From Ruegeria arenilitoris (lineage in GTDB: Bacteria > Pseudomonadota > Alphaproteobacteria > Rhodobacterales > Rhodobacteraceae), in the NCBI RefSeq assembly GCF_013035425.1, contig NZ_WQHX01000001.1, positions 682,001 to 746,000 on the forward strand: a stretch of DNA of 64,000 bases. The letters run 5' to 3'. This document shows, in pieces, positions 1 through 9,323 of the stretch. The number at the start of each line of letters is the position of its first letter. Position 1 is the first letter of the stretch. Below the pieces are notes generated by a model. It saw nothing but the letters and a program-made list of their open reading frames with translations, ran no database searches and was not told the origin of the DNA. The translations under genes and the position numbers were made by a program.

Positions 1-243
1 GCGTGGTTGAGTCGAGCTCTTTCAATGGAATCCCACAGCTATTCGACAGATGGATACAACGTGGCCTGCGTTTATGCTTTGATCGGTGAAACCGAAGAAG
101 CATTAGATTGCCTTGAGAAGGTTTATCCGAGTCTTGGCCCCGTTCAACGAGACTGGATGCGAAATGATCCAGATTTCCTCTCTCTTCGCAGTCATCCTCG
201 GTTCCAATTGTTGTTGGACACCGCACCAAAGACGGACGCCTAG
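1..243 (+). CDS. C-terminal end of a TPR protein, probably of the adenylate cyclase/TPR type (partial)
   Basis: The frame is open from the first base of the window, so the real start lies outside and only about 80 C-terminal residues are seen. They hold one TPR-like helix pair (NVACVYALIGETEEALDCLEK), then the pattern in which a run of 'W.RNDPDF..LRSHPRFQ.LL' closes the protein. That ending is common in the proteobacterial family that joins a class III nucleotide cyclase or a DNA-binding domain to TolB-like and TPR regions. A full-length member of this family lies at 33220-34998. The catalytic part is not visible, so cyclase activity is inference only. Confidence 0.6.
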   Translation, partial: AWLSRALSMESHSYSTDGYNVACVYALIGETEEALDCLEKVYPSLGPVQRDWMRNDPDFLSLRSHPRFQLLLDTAPKTDA

Positions 244-430
244 GCTTTCGGTAAGTCCATTATCAATTCATGGCACTTAACCCCACCATGCTGTGATGCC
301 GAAGGCATTGCGAGCCTGTAGCAGACCTTAGCGCATTGCAACGTTGGGTCTGCTATCTGATCCTTTGCGGGCATCTGACAAAATCACTCAGATGACCGCG
401 TTTAGCCCAAGTCGGACCTGATGTCGCATT

Positions 431-2212
431 CTATTCAATCTCGACAATGAATGCGGTGTGGGAGCCGCGACCATCGTTCCAATAATTTGGGTCGCGTGTG
501 TGCTCGGGAACGCCGAAAAAGTGGGCATATCCTTCGTTGCCTTTGTAATTGTTGGGTTCGCCCTTTGACCACCGCGTATATGTCAGTGGTTCACCTGTTA
601 TCCAAACCCAACCGCCAGATGGCTCGTTGCTGCCAGGTAGTTGATAAAGCCCGAAAGCTGGGCCCTGTATATTTCCACTGCTACCTTTGCGAAAATAGCG
701 TTTATCATTCTTAATAAGGTTGTAAATGAACTGGTTTTCTCTGGCGTTGCCGATTGTTGCCAAGTGTCCTCCCATCTCATTTGCGAACTCGCTTGAAGTA
801 AAAAAATCCTTTCTGGACGACCGCACTGCCAGGTACAGGTGCCCTTCGAAATATCCAAAAACGACTTCGCTGCGACCAAGGATTTTGAGTGCCCTCTGTA
901 ACCTTTCCTCCATGGCCTCCGGCATCTCTTCCTGCTTATAAGCACGCGCGGTGTCGCTCTGAAGCGCCTTGATCGCGGGTACGTCCGGCAGCAAGCGCAA
1001 GAATGCAATATCGACTCGGGTTCCCGGATAAAGACCGTTGGCAACCCGAACCGTAGAGATCGCATTGCGGGTTCTGGGACCGAAGGCGCCGTCCACGCTG
1101 CCGACGTTCTGCCCCATCATGTTCAATGCTTCTTGCACCAGTTTTCGTTGTTCCAGCGTCAGATCAGCTTCGAGCTTGCCGTCCGGAAAGCTCGCTTTCA
1201 GCCAAGGCTCTCTGTTTCGCTTTCTTCGTTTCGCTTCGGCTTCGGATTGCAGCACTTCCAGCTTGTCCTTCGCAAAAGCAACAAGGTAGTGCTCTGAGTG
1301 CGCCTCGTATTTTTCCAGGAATTTTTTCCAGGAATAAACTGTTCCGCGGCTTTCAGCCTGGGTATAATCCGAGGCAAGTTCGTTATTAATCTGCGCTGCT
1401 GCCATGGCGATTTCAGCCTCCGACATCTGCTTTTTCGGGTCGGGTGGCAGAGGTTCCTTCAGGAAGAGATCAGATCCCGGTAGCGATCCGTATGTGAAAG
1501 GCTCTTGATACCCTTCGGTCGCCTGGAACACACTGTCTCGCACTTTGCGGAACATCTTGCCCACTTCAAGCCCGGGTTCTTCGAGATGCGTTAGCAAGGC
1601 GGAGGCGTAAGGGCTGTTACGACCGTCACCATCGAGGGCCAGCGTCCCGCCCCGTGCCGAGTATCCGACAAGAACACCGCCCGGATCAATTCGGGCCAAT
1701 CCTTGTCCAATGCTGCGCGTAGAACTTGTTCTGATCATGTCAGTCACAAACGGGTTGTTACGGCACGCGTCAACAAGCACGATTTTCAATCCGGGAGATT
1801 GGGCGATTGAGTTCACTACAGTATCCAGGCGTATGGCCTCAAAGTCGACATCTATGTCGCTGCGCAGTTCAGCGTTTATCGGGATGAGATAGTTATTGTT
1901 TTCGATTTCGATGCCGTGCCCGGCATAATAGATCATGACCTTGTCAGCGGTGCGGGAGGCATCGGCAAAATCACGAAGGGCAAGGCGCATTTCACGGTAA
2001 TCCAGATTGGTTCCAACTGTGACCTCGAAATCCAGCCTCTTTAGCGCTGCAGCGATGTCCTGGGCATCGTTTTCAGGGTTTGGCAGATTGGCAACGTGAT
2101 CGTAATCCGAGTTTCCGATAACAAGGGCTACTCGAGTTTCCTCGGCGACAACATCCGAGGCGATGAATACGCAAAAACTCGCAGCCAGCCATGTCGAGAC
2201 GTATCTAAACAA
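431..2212 (-). CDS. Secreted caspase-like (C14) protein with peptidoglycan-binding-like and C-type-lectin-like domains
   Basis: 593 residues. A Sec signal peptide (about residues 1-23, ending VVA) predicts export. Residues 25-250 are a caspase/metacaspase fold with the catalytic pair visible: His99 in YYAGHG and Cys150 in VDACRNNP. A helical, charged linker follows. Residues about 360-410 resemble peptidoglycan-binding domain 1 (VQEALNMMG...DGAFGPRTRNAI). The last roughly 140 residues look like a C-type-lectin domain, with GGHLATI near its start, W..GEPNN in the long loop and YWND before the end. The family is known for Arg/Lys-specific cysteine peptidases; the substrate here is unknown. It stands alone, divergent from the DUF2189 gene. 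The lectin-like end is the unusual part. Confidence 0.85.
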   Translation of the reverse strand: MFRYVSTWLAASFCVFIASDVVAEETRVALVIGNSDYDHVANLPNPENDAQDIAAALKRLDFEVTVGTNLDYREMRLALRDFADASRTADKVMIYYAGHGIEIENNNYLIPINAELRSDIDVDFEAIRLDTVVNSIAQSPGLKIVLVDACRNNPFVTDMIRTSSTRSIGQGLARIDPGGVLVGYSARGGTLALDGDGRNSPYASALLTHLEEPGLEVGKMFRKVRDSVFQATEGYQEPFTYGSLPGSDLFLKEPLPPDPKKQMSEAEIAMAAAQINNELASDYTQAESRGTVYSWKKFLEKYEAHSEHYLVAFAKDKLEVLQSEAEAKRRKRNREPWLKASFPDGKLEADLTLEQRKLVQEALNMMGQNVGSVDGAFGPRTRNAISTVRVANGLYPGTRVDIAFLRLLPDVPAIKALQSDTARAYKQEEMPEAMEERLQRALKILGRSEVVFGYFEGHLYLAVRSSRKDFFTSSEFANEMGGHLATIGNARENQFIYNLIKNDKRYFRKGSSGNIQGPAFGLYQLPGSNEPSGGWVWITGEPLTYTRWSKGEPNNYKGNEGYAHFFGVPEHTRDPNYWNDGRGSHTAFIVEIE

Positions 2213-2526
2213 AACAAATTCCGATCAACAATTAAACTCCACAATATCACAAACTCAGATCTTCAACAAAAACTCGACCAACAATGCACTTCAGATGAGC
2301 TTTCTGCGGAAACACGATCTGGCGGCGAAAGTCGAATGTCCGATTGGCTCTGGGAACTGACGCAGGGGAGCAAGGAACGTATCGGTTGGCGCCGACCGCC
2401 TTTCTGTCCCCTTGCCCTTATGCGTCAGCTGATGCAGATTCATATTCAGCGGAGGGATGCCTGTTTCACCACGGGGTCCGTTGGCAAATAGGCCAACGCG
2501 TCTTTATGCTTTGGGAGGGGTTTGTC
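2213..2526. promoter_or_regulatory. Divergent intergenic region between the caspase-like and DUF2189 genes
   Basis: 314 bases with no convincing gene. It must hold promoters in both directions. Two small symmetric elements are visible: an imperfect 16-base palindrome at 2383-2398 (CGGTTGGC/GCCGACCG, one mismatch) and TTGGC-N6-GCCAA at 2481-2496. A strong Shine-Dalgarno GGGAGGGG lies at 2513-2520, six bases before the ATG at 2527, and decides that start. No known regulator site was recognised. Confidence 0.4.
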
Positions 2527-3345
2527 ATGACATCCAAAACCACGGGTCCCATACCACCGGACAATGTGACGCCACAGCAGCGGGCGATGCCAAGGGTCAA
2601 CAAGGTGACTGCAGGTGATATCACGTCCTCGCTTAAAGCTGGATTTTCCGACTTTCTGGCTCGTCCTTTGATGAGCGTTTTTTTTGGCCTATTTTATGCA
2701 GCTTTCGGAATCCTGTTTGTTTGGTGCCTTGTCTGGCTGGGAAAGATTTGGATGATCATTCCCGCCGCGGTCGGCTTCCCGCTAGTCGCACCTTTCGCCG
2801 CGGCCGGGCTTTATGAGATGTCCCGCCGACTACAGAAGGGAGAGAATTTCGGTTGGTCTGAAATACTTTCTGTCATGGCTAATCAACACAAACGAGAAAT
2901 GGGCTGGATGGCCTTTGTCACCCTGTTCATTTTTTGGGTGTGGATTTACCAGGTTCGGCTATGGCTGGCGATCATCCTGAAGGATGCGTCTTTCTCGGAT
3001 TTTGACGGATTTTTGAACACCTTGTTCTTTACTCCACAGGGTTGGACTTTCCTTGCAATTGGCACCTGCGTGGGCGCATTTTTGTCGCTTGCGTTGTTCT
3101 CATTAACTGTCGTGTCTATGCCCATGTTGCTTGATCAGGAAACTGATTTCGTTTCCGCCATGCTGACGTCCATTCACGTCGTCACAGAAAACCCAGCGGT
3201 CATGCTCACCTGGGCGGCGATCATTTCGGTAACTATGCTACTGTCTTTGGTTCCAGCTTTTCTGGGTCTTGTCTTCACGCTGCCGATCCTTGGCCACACC
3301 ACGTGGCATCTTTATCAACGGGCTGTGACACACGCGGACGGATGA
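2527..3345 (+). CDS. DUF2189-type integral membrane protein
   Basis: 272 residues from the ATG at 2527, chosen because GGGAGGGG lies just upstream; an in-frame ATG at 2344 would add 61 residues that do not look like protein of this family. About six hydrophobic segments are visible: FFGLFYAAFGILFVWCLVWL, the AAVGFPLVAPFAAAGLY stretch, FVTLFIFWVWIYQV, LAIGTCVGAFLSLALFSLTVV, then two near the C-terminus. The arrangement and the 'PAAVGFPLVAPFAAAGLYE.SRRL..GE' region match DUF2189 proteins, often loosely labelled cytochrome c oxidase subunit I-like. No haem-copper ligands are seen and function is unknown. No operon partner is evident. Confidence 0.8.
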   Translation: MTSKTTGPIPPDNVTPQQRAMPRVNKVTAGDITSSLKAGFSDFLARPLMSVFFGLFYAAFGILFVWCLVWLGKIWMIIPAAVGFPLVAPFAAAGLYEMSRRLQKGENFGWSEILSVMANQHKREMGWMAFVTLFIFWVWIYQVRLWLAIILKDASFSDFDGFLNTLFFTPQGWTFLAIGTCVGAFLSLALFSLTVVSMPMLLDQETDFVSAMLTSIHVVTENPAVMLTWAAIISVTMLLSLVPAFLGLVFTLPILGHTTWHLYQRAVTHADG

Positions 3346-3529
3346 TCTTTTCGGCCACGGTCCTAAGCAACTGCCCAGATTGAGCCCAATGCGGACAGCA
3401 AAATATGACATTTTGTGGTCACATAGTTTTCTAAATTTTGCTCCCGATTTCGACTTCTTTTTCAGCCACACTTTTTCCGGCAGGACGACTAATCTGCCCA
3501 AAAAAGTGCTAATGTTGAGGTCTTCGATT

Positions 3530-4375
3530 ATGAAAAACGGACTGAGCTGGATAGTCTACATAGCGGTCGCTACCGTTACGTTGATTGGCGCGCCTGCATT
3601 CGCCGGCGCCACTATAAAGATTGAGGCGAACGCGGCGACGCAAACTGTCGAGGTTGTCGCTGATGGTGCGGTTGCCATAGAAAGCGCGGAGCCATTTAGC
3701 GAAGTTTTCATCGCGAACGCGGACATCGCTGATATTTCGTCGATAACAGGTACTTCCCTTTACATCTTGGGTAAGAATCCGGGTCGCACGACCCTGATGC
3801 TGACTCGGGATGACAGCAGCATAATTTCTTCGATCGACATACGTGTTTCACCGGACACAACGGAATTACAGCGCCGTCTGTCAGAAGTTTTGCCAGATGA
3901 AGAGATTAAAGTCCTTTCAGCGAACGACGGCTTCGTTCTTACCGGATCTGTGTCAGGCCCAGAGGTGGTCAGCAGGGCACTTGAGGTGGCGGGACATTAC
4001 GCGCAAGGGAAAATATCGAACCTACTGAATGTGCGCATCCAAGAGGCACCTCCAATGCCAGAGCCAAAGCCGGAGAAGGTCGAGCCAGAACCTGCAGTCG
4101 AAATCGTTGATCCAGCTGAAGTTGAGGCACAGATCCGCGAACTTCTTCCCGACGAACTGGTCAGTGTCCACGATCTCGGAGGAACGATCGTTCTATCAGG
4201 AAAAATAAGCTCACAGGAGCGTGCGCAACAAGCTGTACAGATTGCTCAACTGCTAGTCGGCGATGCAGAAATCTCCAATCTTCTGACGGTCACGGAAAAC
4301 CAGGTTTGCAAAGTGCGAATGCGTCGTGGTGGAGAACTTTTTGAAACTGTCATCCCTTGCCGGGAAAGTTCATAG
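3530..4375 (+). CDS. Exported secretin-N/BON-type protein (CpaC N-terminal-like, no secretin domain)
   Basis: 281 residues from the ATG at 3530, which has GAGG nine bases upstream and is followed at once by a signal peptide (KNGLSWIVYIAVATVTLIGAPAFAGA). Residues about 25-110 resemble the pilus-assembly/secretin N-terminal domain of CpaC/RhcC (VADGAVAIE...F.EVFIANADIADI...LYILGKNPGRTTLML). A BON-like repeat follows (DEEIKVLSANDGFVLTGSVS...A..VA), then a Pro/Glu-rich linker and a second BON-like repeat (DELVSVHDLGGTIVLSGKIS). The channel-forming secretin domain is absent. The tail carries two cysteines (QVCKVRMRR...VIPCRESS). No tad/cpa genes are nearby, so a periplasmic role outside pilus assembly is possible. 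Confidence 0.75.
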   Translation: MKNGLSWIVYIAVATVTLIGAPAFAGATIKIEANAATQTVEVVADGAVAIESAEPFSEVFIANADIADISSITGTSLYILGKNPGRTTLMLTRDDSSIISSIDIRVSPDTTELQRRLSEVLPDEEIKVLSANDGFVLTGSVSGPEVVSRALEVAGHYAQGKISNLLNVRIQEAPPMPEPKPEKVEPEPAVEIVDPAEVEAQIRELLPDELVSVHDLGGTIVLSGKISSQERAQQAVQIAQLLVGDAEISNLLTVTENQVCKVRMRRGGELFETVIPCRESS

Positions 4376-4543
4376 TATCCTCTGCTGTCGTTGCAAACAG
4401 TATTGAACCAGCTGTGAAAGCTGACCGAGTTCCACTTGGAAACGATGGATTTTCCAAGCTGTGGCCAGATGGACTAATTTCCAAGGGTTGACCGGTATAC
4501 AACAGGGCTAGACCTGCCTTGGTTTAAATCGGCGGCATTAGAA

Positions 4544-4583
4544 ATTCAGTCTGGGACTGAATACAAAGATGCCTGTTTAGGCA
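4544..4583. repeat. Two adjacent small perfect hairpins in the gene-free stretch before tRNA-Lys
   Basis: The stretch 4376-4665 has no gene. It contains ATTCAGTC-TGG-GACTGAAT (4544-4562, eight-base arms) and, seven bases later, TGCCT-GTTT-AGGCA (4570-4583), followed by AATTGCTTTT. Together they could end transcription of the upstream BON-type gene, but the U-tract is poor. No other structure was recognised here. Confidence 0.3.
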
Positions 4584-4665
4584 AATTGCTTTTAGTCGAA
4601 TCTTAAACCCGAGGAGGGTAACCAATAGAGAACTTGGCAATTCCGCGTCAGACAATTTGAAAAAG

Positions 4666-4741
4666 TGGTGAGCCGTACAGGATTCGAACCTGTGACCCAC
4701 TGATTAAAAGTCAGTTGCTCTACCAACTGAGCTAACGGCCC
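4666..4741 (-). tRNA. tRNA-Lys (anticodon UUU)
   Basis: 76 nucleotides on the minus strand including an encoded CCA end (plus-strand TGG at 4666-4668). The acceptor arms GGGCCGT and ACGGCTC pair with one G-U. The D arm is GCTC...GAGC, the anticodon stem ACTGA/TCAGT encloses loop CTTTTAA, giving anticodon TTT, and the T arm holds GGTTCGAATCC. All standard features are intact. Confidence 0.97.
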
Positions 4742-4960
4742 ACTCTTTCTTGGATCTAATCGACCCGTGGTGCTCTCTAAGGTATTTTCCTGATCGGGTT
4801 CAAGACCTTAATTTGCACCCATTACCGCCGACATAAAACTTGTGTCCGGCGCCCCGATAGGCGGCCTAATTAGGCAGGTGGGGCGAAGGGGTCAACCCCT
4901 TTTTTCATGAATCTTCCCGAGAGGGTGGAATCATTTCCTGACCATCGTTATATGGCCTCC

Positions 4961-5794
4961 ATGCGACATACAAATGACATCGGTTTGCCCTTCATGAAAA
5001 TGCATGGGCTGGGAAATGACTTCGTCATTGTAGACGCCCGCGCACAGGCGGTCGCGGTCACGCCCGCGTTGGCAAGAGGAATTGGGCACCGCCAGTTCGG
5101 TGTTGGATTTGATCAACTCGCTGTCATTGAGGCAGGGGACGTCGATGCGAACTTGGTATTTTATAATGCCGATGGATCGACATCAGCGGCTTGCGGAAAC
5201 GCCACACGATGTATTGCCCGTTTCCTTATGGAAGAATCCGGTAAGTCGGAACTGACTTTGAAAACCGCGCGGGGTTACCTCTTGGCCCGCGATGCCGGAG
5301 ACGGCCTGACCTCGGTGAACATGGGTCAACCTCAACTGAACTGGAATGAGGTTCCACTGGCCGAAGAACTGGACACATTGGAGTTGCCAATCGAAGGTGG
5401 GCCGACCGCGACGGGTATGGGCAATCCGCACTGCACGTTCTTTGTCGAAAATGCCGAAGCTGTATCATTGGAAGAGTTTGGAGCGAGGTATGAACATCAT
5501 CCTCTTTATCCGGAACGCACCAATGTTCAGGTTGCTCAAGTCACCGGACCCGATCAATTGCGGATGCGGGTTTGGGAACGAGGTGTTGGAATAACGCTGG
5601 CATCCGGATCGTCCTCTTGCGCGACTGCTGTTGCAGCAGCGCGGCGTGGATTGACCAGGCGCACAGTGCAGATTGAACTGGATGGCGGTAGGATCTGGAT
5701 CAATTGGCGCGACGATGGGGTCTGGATGACAGGCCCAACGTGCCACGTGTTTTCTGGCACGCTGACACCTGAGTTTCTGAGGTCTCTGGCATGA
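4961..5794 (+). CDS. dapF: Diaminopimelate epimerase
   Basis: 277 residues. DapF interconverts LL- and meso-diaminopimelate for lysine and peptidoglycan synthesis in the cytoplasm. The start region FMKMHGLGNDFVIVDAR is diagnostic. The first catalytic cysteine is Cys78 in ADGSTSAACGNATRC. At the second active-site motif, usually ACGxGAC, this protein reads LASGSSSC, so the aligned residue is Ser215 with a cysteine five residues on (Cys220). Start choice is uncertain: in-frame ATGs lie at 4907, 4952, 4961 and 4994, none with a good ribosome site; 4961 gives the usual length. It overlaps mtaB by four bases (ATGA) and the two are surely co-translated. Confidence 0.93.
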   Translation: MRHTNDIGLPFMKMHGLGNDFVIVDARAQAVAVTPALARGIGHRQFGVGFDQLAVIEAGDVDANLVFYNADGSTSAACGNATRCIARFLMEESGKSELTLKTARGYLLARDAGDGLTSVNMGQPQLNWNEVPLAEELDTLELPIEGGPTATGMGNPHCTFFVENAEAVSLEEFGARYEHHPLYPERTNVQVAQVTGPDQLRMRVWERGVGITLASGSSSCATAVAAARRGLTRRTVQIELDGGRIWINWRDDGVWMTGPTCHVFSGTLTPEFLRSLA

Positions 5795-7047
5795 GCGCCC
5801 CGATATTCACAACATTGGGTTGTCGCCTGAATGCATACGAGACTGAGGCTATGAAAGAGCTGTCGCAACAGGCAGGCTTGAGGGGCTCCGTAATCGTTAA
5901 CACATGCGCCGTTACTGCCGAGGCTGTTAGGAAAGCCCGTCAGGAAATTCGCAGACTTCGGCGGGAAAATCCAGAGGCCCGCCTGATTGTCACTGGATGT
6001 GCCGCGCAGACCGAGCCAGAGACATTTGTCCAGATGGATGAGGTCGACGCAGTACTTGGGAACAGTGAAAAAATGCGGCCCGAGACATGGAAGAGCATGG
6101 CGGCAGACTTCATTGGTGAGACCGAGGCGGTGCAAGTTGACGACATCATGTCTGTCACAGAAACGGCAAGGCATCTGATTGACGGGTTCGGCACCCGCTC
6201 ACGCGCATATGTGCAGGTTCAGAATGGCTGCGATCACCGCTGCACTTTTTGCATCATACCCTACGGGCGTGGAAATTCCCGAAGCGTTGCTGCGGGCGTC
6301 GTGGTGGATCAAATCAAGCGCCTCGTCGACAAAGGTTACAACGAGGTCGTTTTGACAGGGGTGGATTTGACGTCTTGGGGCGCCGACCTGCCCGCGCAGC
6401 CCAAGCTGGGCGATCTGGTGATGCGTATACTAAAGTTGGTCCCTGACCTTCCGCGTCTGCGGATCAGCTCGATCGATTCAATCGAAGTTGACGAAAACCT
6501 TATGCGAGCCATTGCAACTGAACCGCGCCTGATGCCGCATCTGCATTTATCATTGCAGCATGGAGACGACCTGATCCTCAAGCGTATGAAACGCCGCCAC
6601 CTGCGCGATGATGCCATCCGGTTTACGGAAGAGGCTCGAAAGCTTCGCCCTGACATTACTTTCGGCGCGGATATAATTGCTGGATTTCCGACCGAGTCAG
6701 AAACACATTTCGAAAATTCCTTGCGACTTGTTGCTGAGTGCGATCTGACATGGTTGCATGTCTTCCCCTATTCCAAACGCGTCGGCACCCCCGCGGCGAG
6801 GATTCCGCAACAAGTGAATGGAAAGGTGATCAAGGACAGAGCCGCGCGCCTGCGCAAAGCAGGTGAAAGTCAGGTTGCAAAACACTTGGCCGCCCAGATC
6901 GGAAAATCTCATCGCATCTTAATGGAAAATCCTTGCATGGGACGCACAGAGCAGTTCACCGAAGTCACGTTCCAAGCTCCACAGCAAGAAGGGAAGATTG
7001 TTAACGCGACGATTACTGGGCATTCTTTGACACAGCTAATAGCTTGA
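5791..7047 (+). CDS. mtaB: tRNA t6A37 methylthiotransferase MtaB
   Basis: 418 residues. MtaB is a radical-SAM enzyme that adds a methylthio group to N6-threonylcarbamoyladenosine-37 in tRNAs reading ANN codons. The N-terminal UPF0004 domain supplies three cluster cysteines (TLGCRLN, VNTCAV, TGCAAQ). The radical-SAM motif CxxxCxxC is Cys147, Cys151 and Cys154 in NGCDHRCTFC. The C-terminal TRAM-like region is short. The conserved GCRLN...YE start and the length of about 420 fit MtaB rather than MiaB or RimO. It overlaps dapF by four bases, a pairing often seen in Rhodobacteraceae. Confidence 0.93.
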   Translation: MSAPIFTTLGCRLNAYETEAMKELSQQAGLRGSVIVNTCAVTAEAVRKARQEIRRLRRENPEARLIVTGCAAQTEPETFVQMDEVDAVLGNSEKMRPETWKSMAADFIGETEAVQVDDIMSVTETARHLIDGFGTRSRAYVQVQNGCDHRCTFCIIPYGRGNSRSVAAGVVVDQIKRLVDKGYNEVVLTGVDLTSWGADLPAQPKLGDLVMRILKLVPDLPRLRISSIDSIEVDENLMRAIATEPRLMPHLHLSLQHGDDLILKRMKRRHLRDDAIRFTEEARKLRPDITFGADIIAGFPTESETHFENSLRLVAECDLTWLHVFPYSKRVGTPAARIPQQVNGKVIKDRAARLRKAGESQVAKHLAAQIGKSHRILMENPCMGRTEQFTEVTFQAPQQEGKIVNATITGHSLTQLIA

Positions 7048-7120
7048 TGAGTTTATGGGGATAAATTAGTCCGTCGACAAACGGGAGGATGCCTGTTCCA
7101 AGGTAAGTCCCACGATTCCG

Positions 7121-7156
7121 AAAAAAACCCCCGCTTCCAGCAGGAGCGGGGGTTTT
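7121..7156. terminator. Bidirectional intrinsic terminator between mtaB and petC
   Basis: The stem AAAACCCCCGCT (7124-7135) pairs with AGCGGGGGTTTT (7145-7156) around a nine-base loop. Read on plus it ends in four T; read on minus it ends in seven T (plus-strand A7 at 7121-7127). It sits between the convergent ends of mtaB and petC and serves both. Confidence 0.9.
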
Positions 7157-7179
7157 CAAATTCAGCCTATAGGATGGCT

Positions 7180-7962
7180 CTAGTGCCTTTTGCCCTTAAC
7201 AGGCGCCCACAGGCGTTTGTTCACCAGGTACAAAATCACCGACAAAATGGTCAGGAACAAAACGCCGACAAAACCTGCGTTCTTGCGATCCATCATCTTG
7301 GGTTCTGCGGCCCACATCAGGAATGCCGAGACATCCTTTGACATCTCTTCAACGGTCGCGGCATGGCCATCTGCATATTCGACTTGGTCATCCGCCAGCG
7401 GAGGCGCCATGGAAATCCAACCACCGGGGAAAGCAGTATTCTCATACAGAACCGAACCAGCCTCTTCCTTTTCTTTACCAGTATACCCATCCAGTAACGA
7501 AGCGATGTACTCGGCACCGCCCATACCTTTGAACAACTGATTGATCCCCAGGCCATATGGACCGTGGAACCCAGCTCGGGCTTTTGCCATCAAGCTGAGG
7601 TCTGGCGCACCAACCCCGTTGTTTTCAGGGAAGTGGTCTGTTGGGATCGCCGGACGGAAATCATCCAGTTCGGGATCGAACACTTCGAAATTGCCCGCCG
7701 CGTAAGCGATGACCTGTTCTTCTGAATAACCCAGAGCTTCTAGGTCGCGAAGGGGAACGTATCTTAGGCCGTGGCAAGCCGCGCAGACCTCGGTGTAGAC
7801 CTGAAGACCACGCTGCAACTGGCTTTCATCATAAGTGCCAAACGGACCTTCGAAAGAGAAATGAAAATCCTCGACGTGCTGTTCACCACCACCTGCAGCA
7901 TTTGAAGCTACAGGAGCAACGGCCAGAGCAAGCGCGGCACCGATTGCAAGTTTCTTGAACAT
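7180..7962 (-). CDS. petC: Cytochrome c1 of the bc1 complex
   Basis: 260 residues. It carries electrons from the Rieske protein to soluble or membrane cytochrome c in the periplasm. A signal peptide ([22 protein letters not shown]) precedes the haem site Cys60-Ala-Ala-Cys63-His64. The axial-methionine region is [12 protein letters not shown]-terminal membrane anchor ([22 protein letters not shown]) ends in a basic tail. It is the last gene of petABC, 17 bases after petB. Length and order match fbcC/petC of purple bacteria. Confidence 0.97.
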   Translation of the reverse strand: MFKKLAIGAALALAVAPVASNAAGGGEQHVEDFHFSFEGPFGTYDESQLQRGLQVYTEVCAACHGLRYVPLRDLEALGYSEEQVIAYAAGNFEVFDPELDDFRPAIPTDHFPENNGVGAPDLSLMAKARAGFHGPYGLGINQLFKGMGGAEYIASLLDGYTGKEKEEAGSVLYENTAFPGGWISMAPPLADDQVEYADGHAATVEEMSKDVSAFLMWAAEPKMMDRKNAGFVGVLFLTILSVILYLVNKRLWAPVKGKRH

Positions 7963-7979
7963 GTTTCCGGTCCCTCTTC

Positions 7980-9311
7980 TTACTCTGCCGGCGTGGCATC
8001 GGCGTCAGCCTTGCCATAATGCGCGTTGAAGTCTTCTTCGATGGTTTCTGGCGGAGCCTGTGGTTTCTCAATTACCCCAAGGATCGGCAGGATTACGAAG
8101 AAGTAAGCAAACCAATACGCAGACGCGATCAGCGAGAAAGTTGCGTAAGGCTCCTCTGCAGGCATAGCGCCCAGCCACATCAGCGCAAAGAAATCGATGA
8201 CCAAGAGGTAGAACCACCATTTGAACATCGGTCGGTATTTCCCAGAACGCACGCTTGATGTGTCCAGCCACGGAGCCAGTGCCATCGCGAGGATTGCTCC
8301 GAACATGGCCAGAACGCCAAAGAACTTCGCATCGATGATGCCGCCTGTGATGAAGCTGGCGATTTGTACAACCCAGACCTCACCAGTAAATGCGCGCAGG
8401 ATCGCGTAAAACGGCAGGAAGTACCATTCTGGAACGATGTGCGCAGGAGTTACCAGCGGGTTGGCTTCGATGTAGTTGTCCGGGTGGCCCAGATAATTCG
8501 GCATAAAGCCGACGATGGCCCAGAACACCACCAAAATGACCGCAAGCGCGAACAAGTCTTTGATCACAAAGTATGGCCAGAAAGGAAGAGTATCTTTTTC
8601 GGCGTCAGCTTTAGACGTGCGACGAACGTCTACACCGGTCGGATTGTTGTTGCCAGTGGTGTGGAAAGCCCAGATATGCACGACAACCAGAGCCGCGATG
8701 ATAAATGGCAACAAATAGTGCAGTGAGAAAAAGCGATTCAGCGTAGCGTTGTCCACCGCAGGACCGCCCAATAGCCAGGTTTGGATCGCATCGCCCACAA
8801 ACGGAATCGCACCAAACAGGCCGGTTATCACAGTCGCGCCCCAGAAAGACATCTGGCCCCAAGGCAGGACGTATCCCATGAAAGCCGTGCCCATCATCAT
8901 CAGATAGATCAGCATCCCGATGATCCACGTAATCTCGCGCGGAGATTTGTAGGACCCGTAGTACAGGCCGCGAAAAATATGAATGTAAACCGCAACAAAG
9001 AACAACGATGCGCCGTTCATGTGCAAGTAGCGGATAAAGTAGCCACCATTCACATTGCGCATGATGTGCTCGACGCTGGCAAAGGCCAGATCGACATGCG
9101 GAGTGTAATGCATCACCAGAACAATTCCGGTTATGATCTGCAACGCCAGACAGAAAGTCAGGACGATGCCCCAAATCCACATCCAGTTCAGGTTTTTAGG
9201 CGTTGGGATCATGAGTGTATCGTACAACAAGCCTACGATCGGGAGTCGGCTGTTCAGCCACTTTTCTCCGTCGGTCTTCGGCTCATAATGATCGTGGGGA
9301 ATTCCTGACAT
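7980..9311 (-). CDS. petB: Cytochrome b of the bc1 complex
   Basis: 443 residues, an integral membrane protein with eight predicted helices that holds haems bL and bH and both quinone sites. Haem-ligand histidines sit in [15 protein letters not shown] and in [20 protein letters not shown]. The Qo-site PEWY motif is present ([15 protein letters not shown]). The C-terminus has the extended tail typical of alphaproteobacterial cytochrome b. It lies 12 bases after petA and 17 before petC in one operon. Confidence 0.97.
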   Translation of the reverse strand: MSGIPHDHYEPKTDGEKWLNSRLPIVGLLYDTLMIPTPKNLNWMWIWGIVLTFCLALQIITGIVLVMHYTPHVDLAFASVEHIMRNVNGGYFIRYLHMNGASLFFVAVYIHIFRGLYYGSYKSPREITWIIGMLIYLMMMGTAFMGYVLPWGQMSFWGATVITGLFGAIPFVGDAIQTWLLGGPAVDNATLNRFFSLHYLLPFIIAALVVVHIWAFHTTGNNNPTGVDVRRTSKADAEKDTLPFWPYFVIKDLFALAVILVVFWAIVGFMPNYLGHPDNYIEANPLVTPAHIVPEWYFLPFYAILRAFTGEVWVVQIASFITGGIIDAKFFGVLAMFGAILAMALAPWLDTSSVRSGKYRPMFKWWFYLLVIDFFALMWLGAMPAEEPYATFSLIASAYWFAYFFVILPILGVIEKPQAPPETIEEDFNAHYGKADADATPAE

Positions 9312-9323
9312 CTTGGCTCTCCC

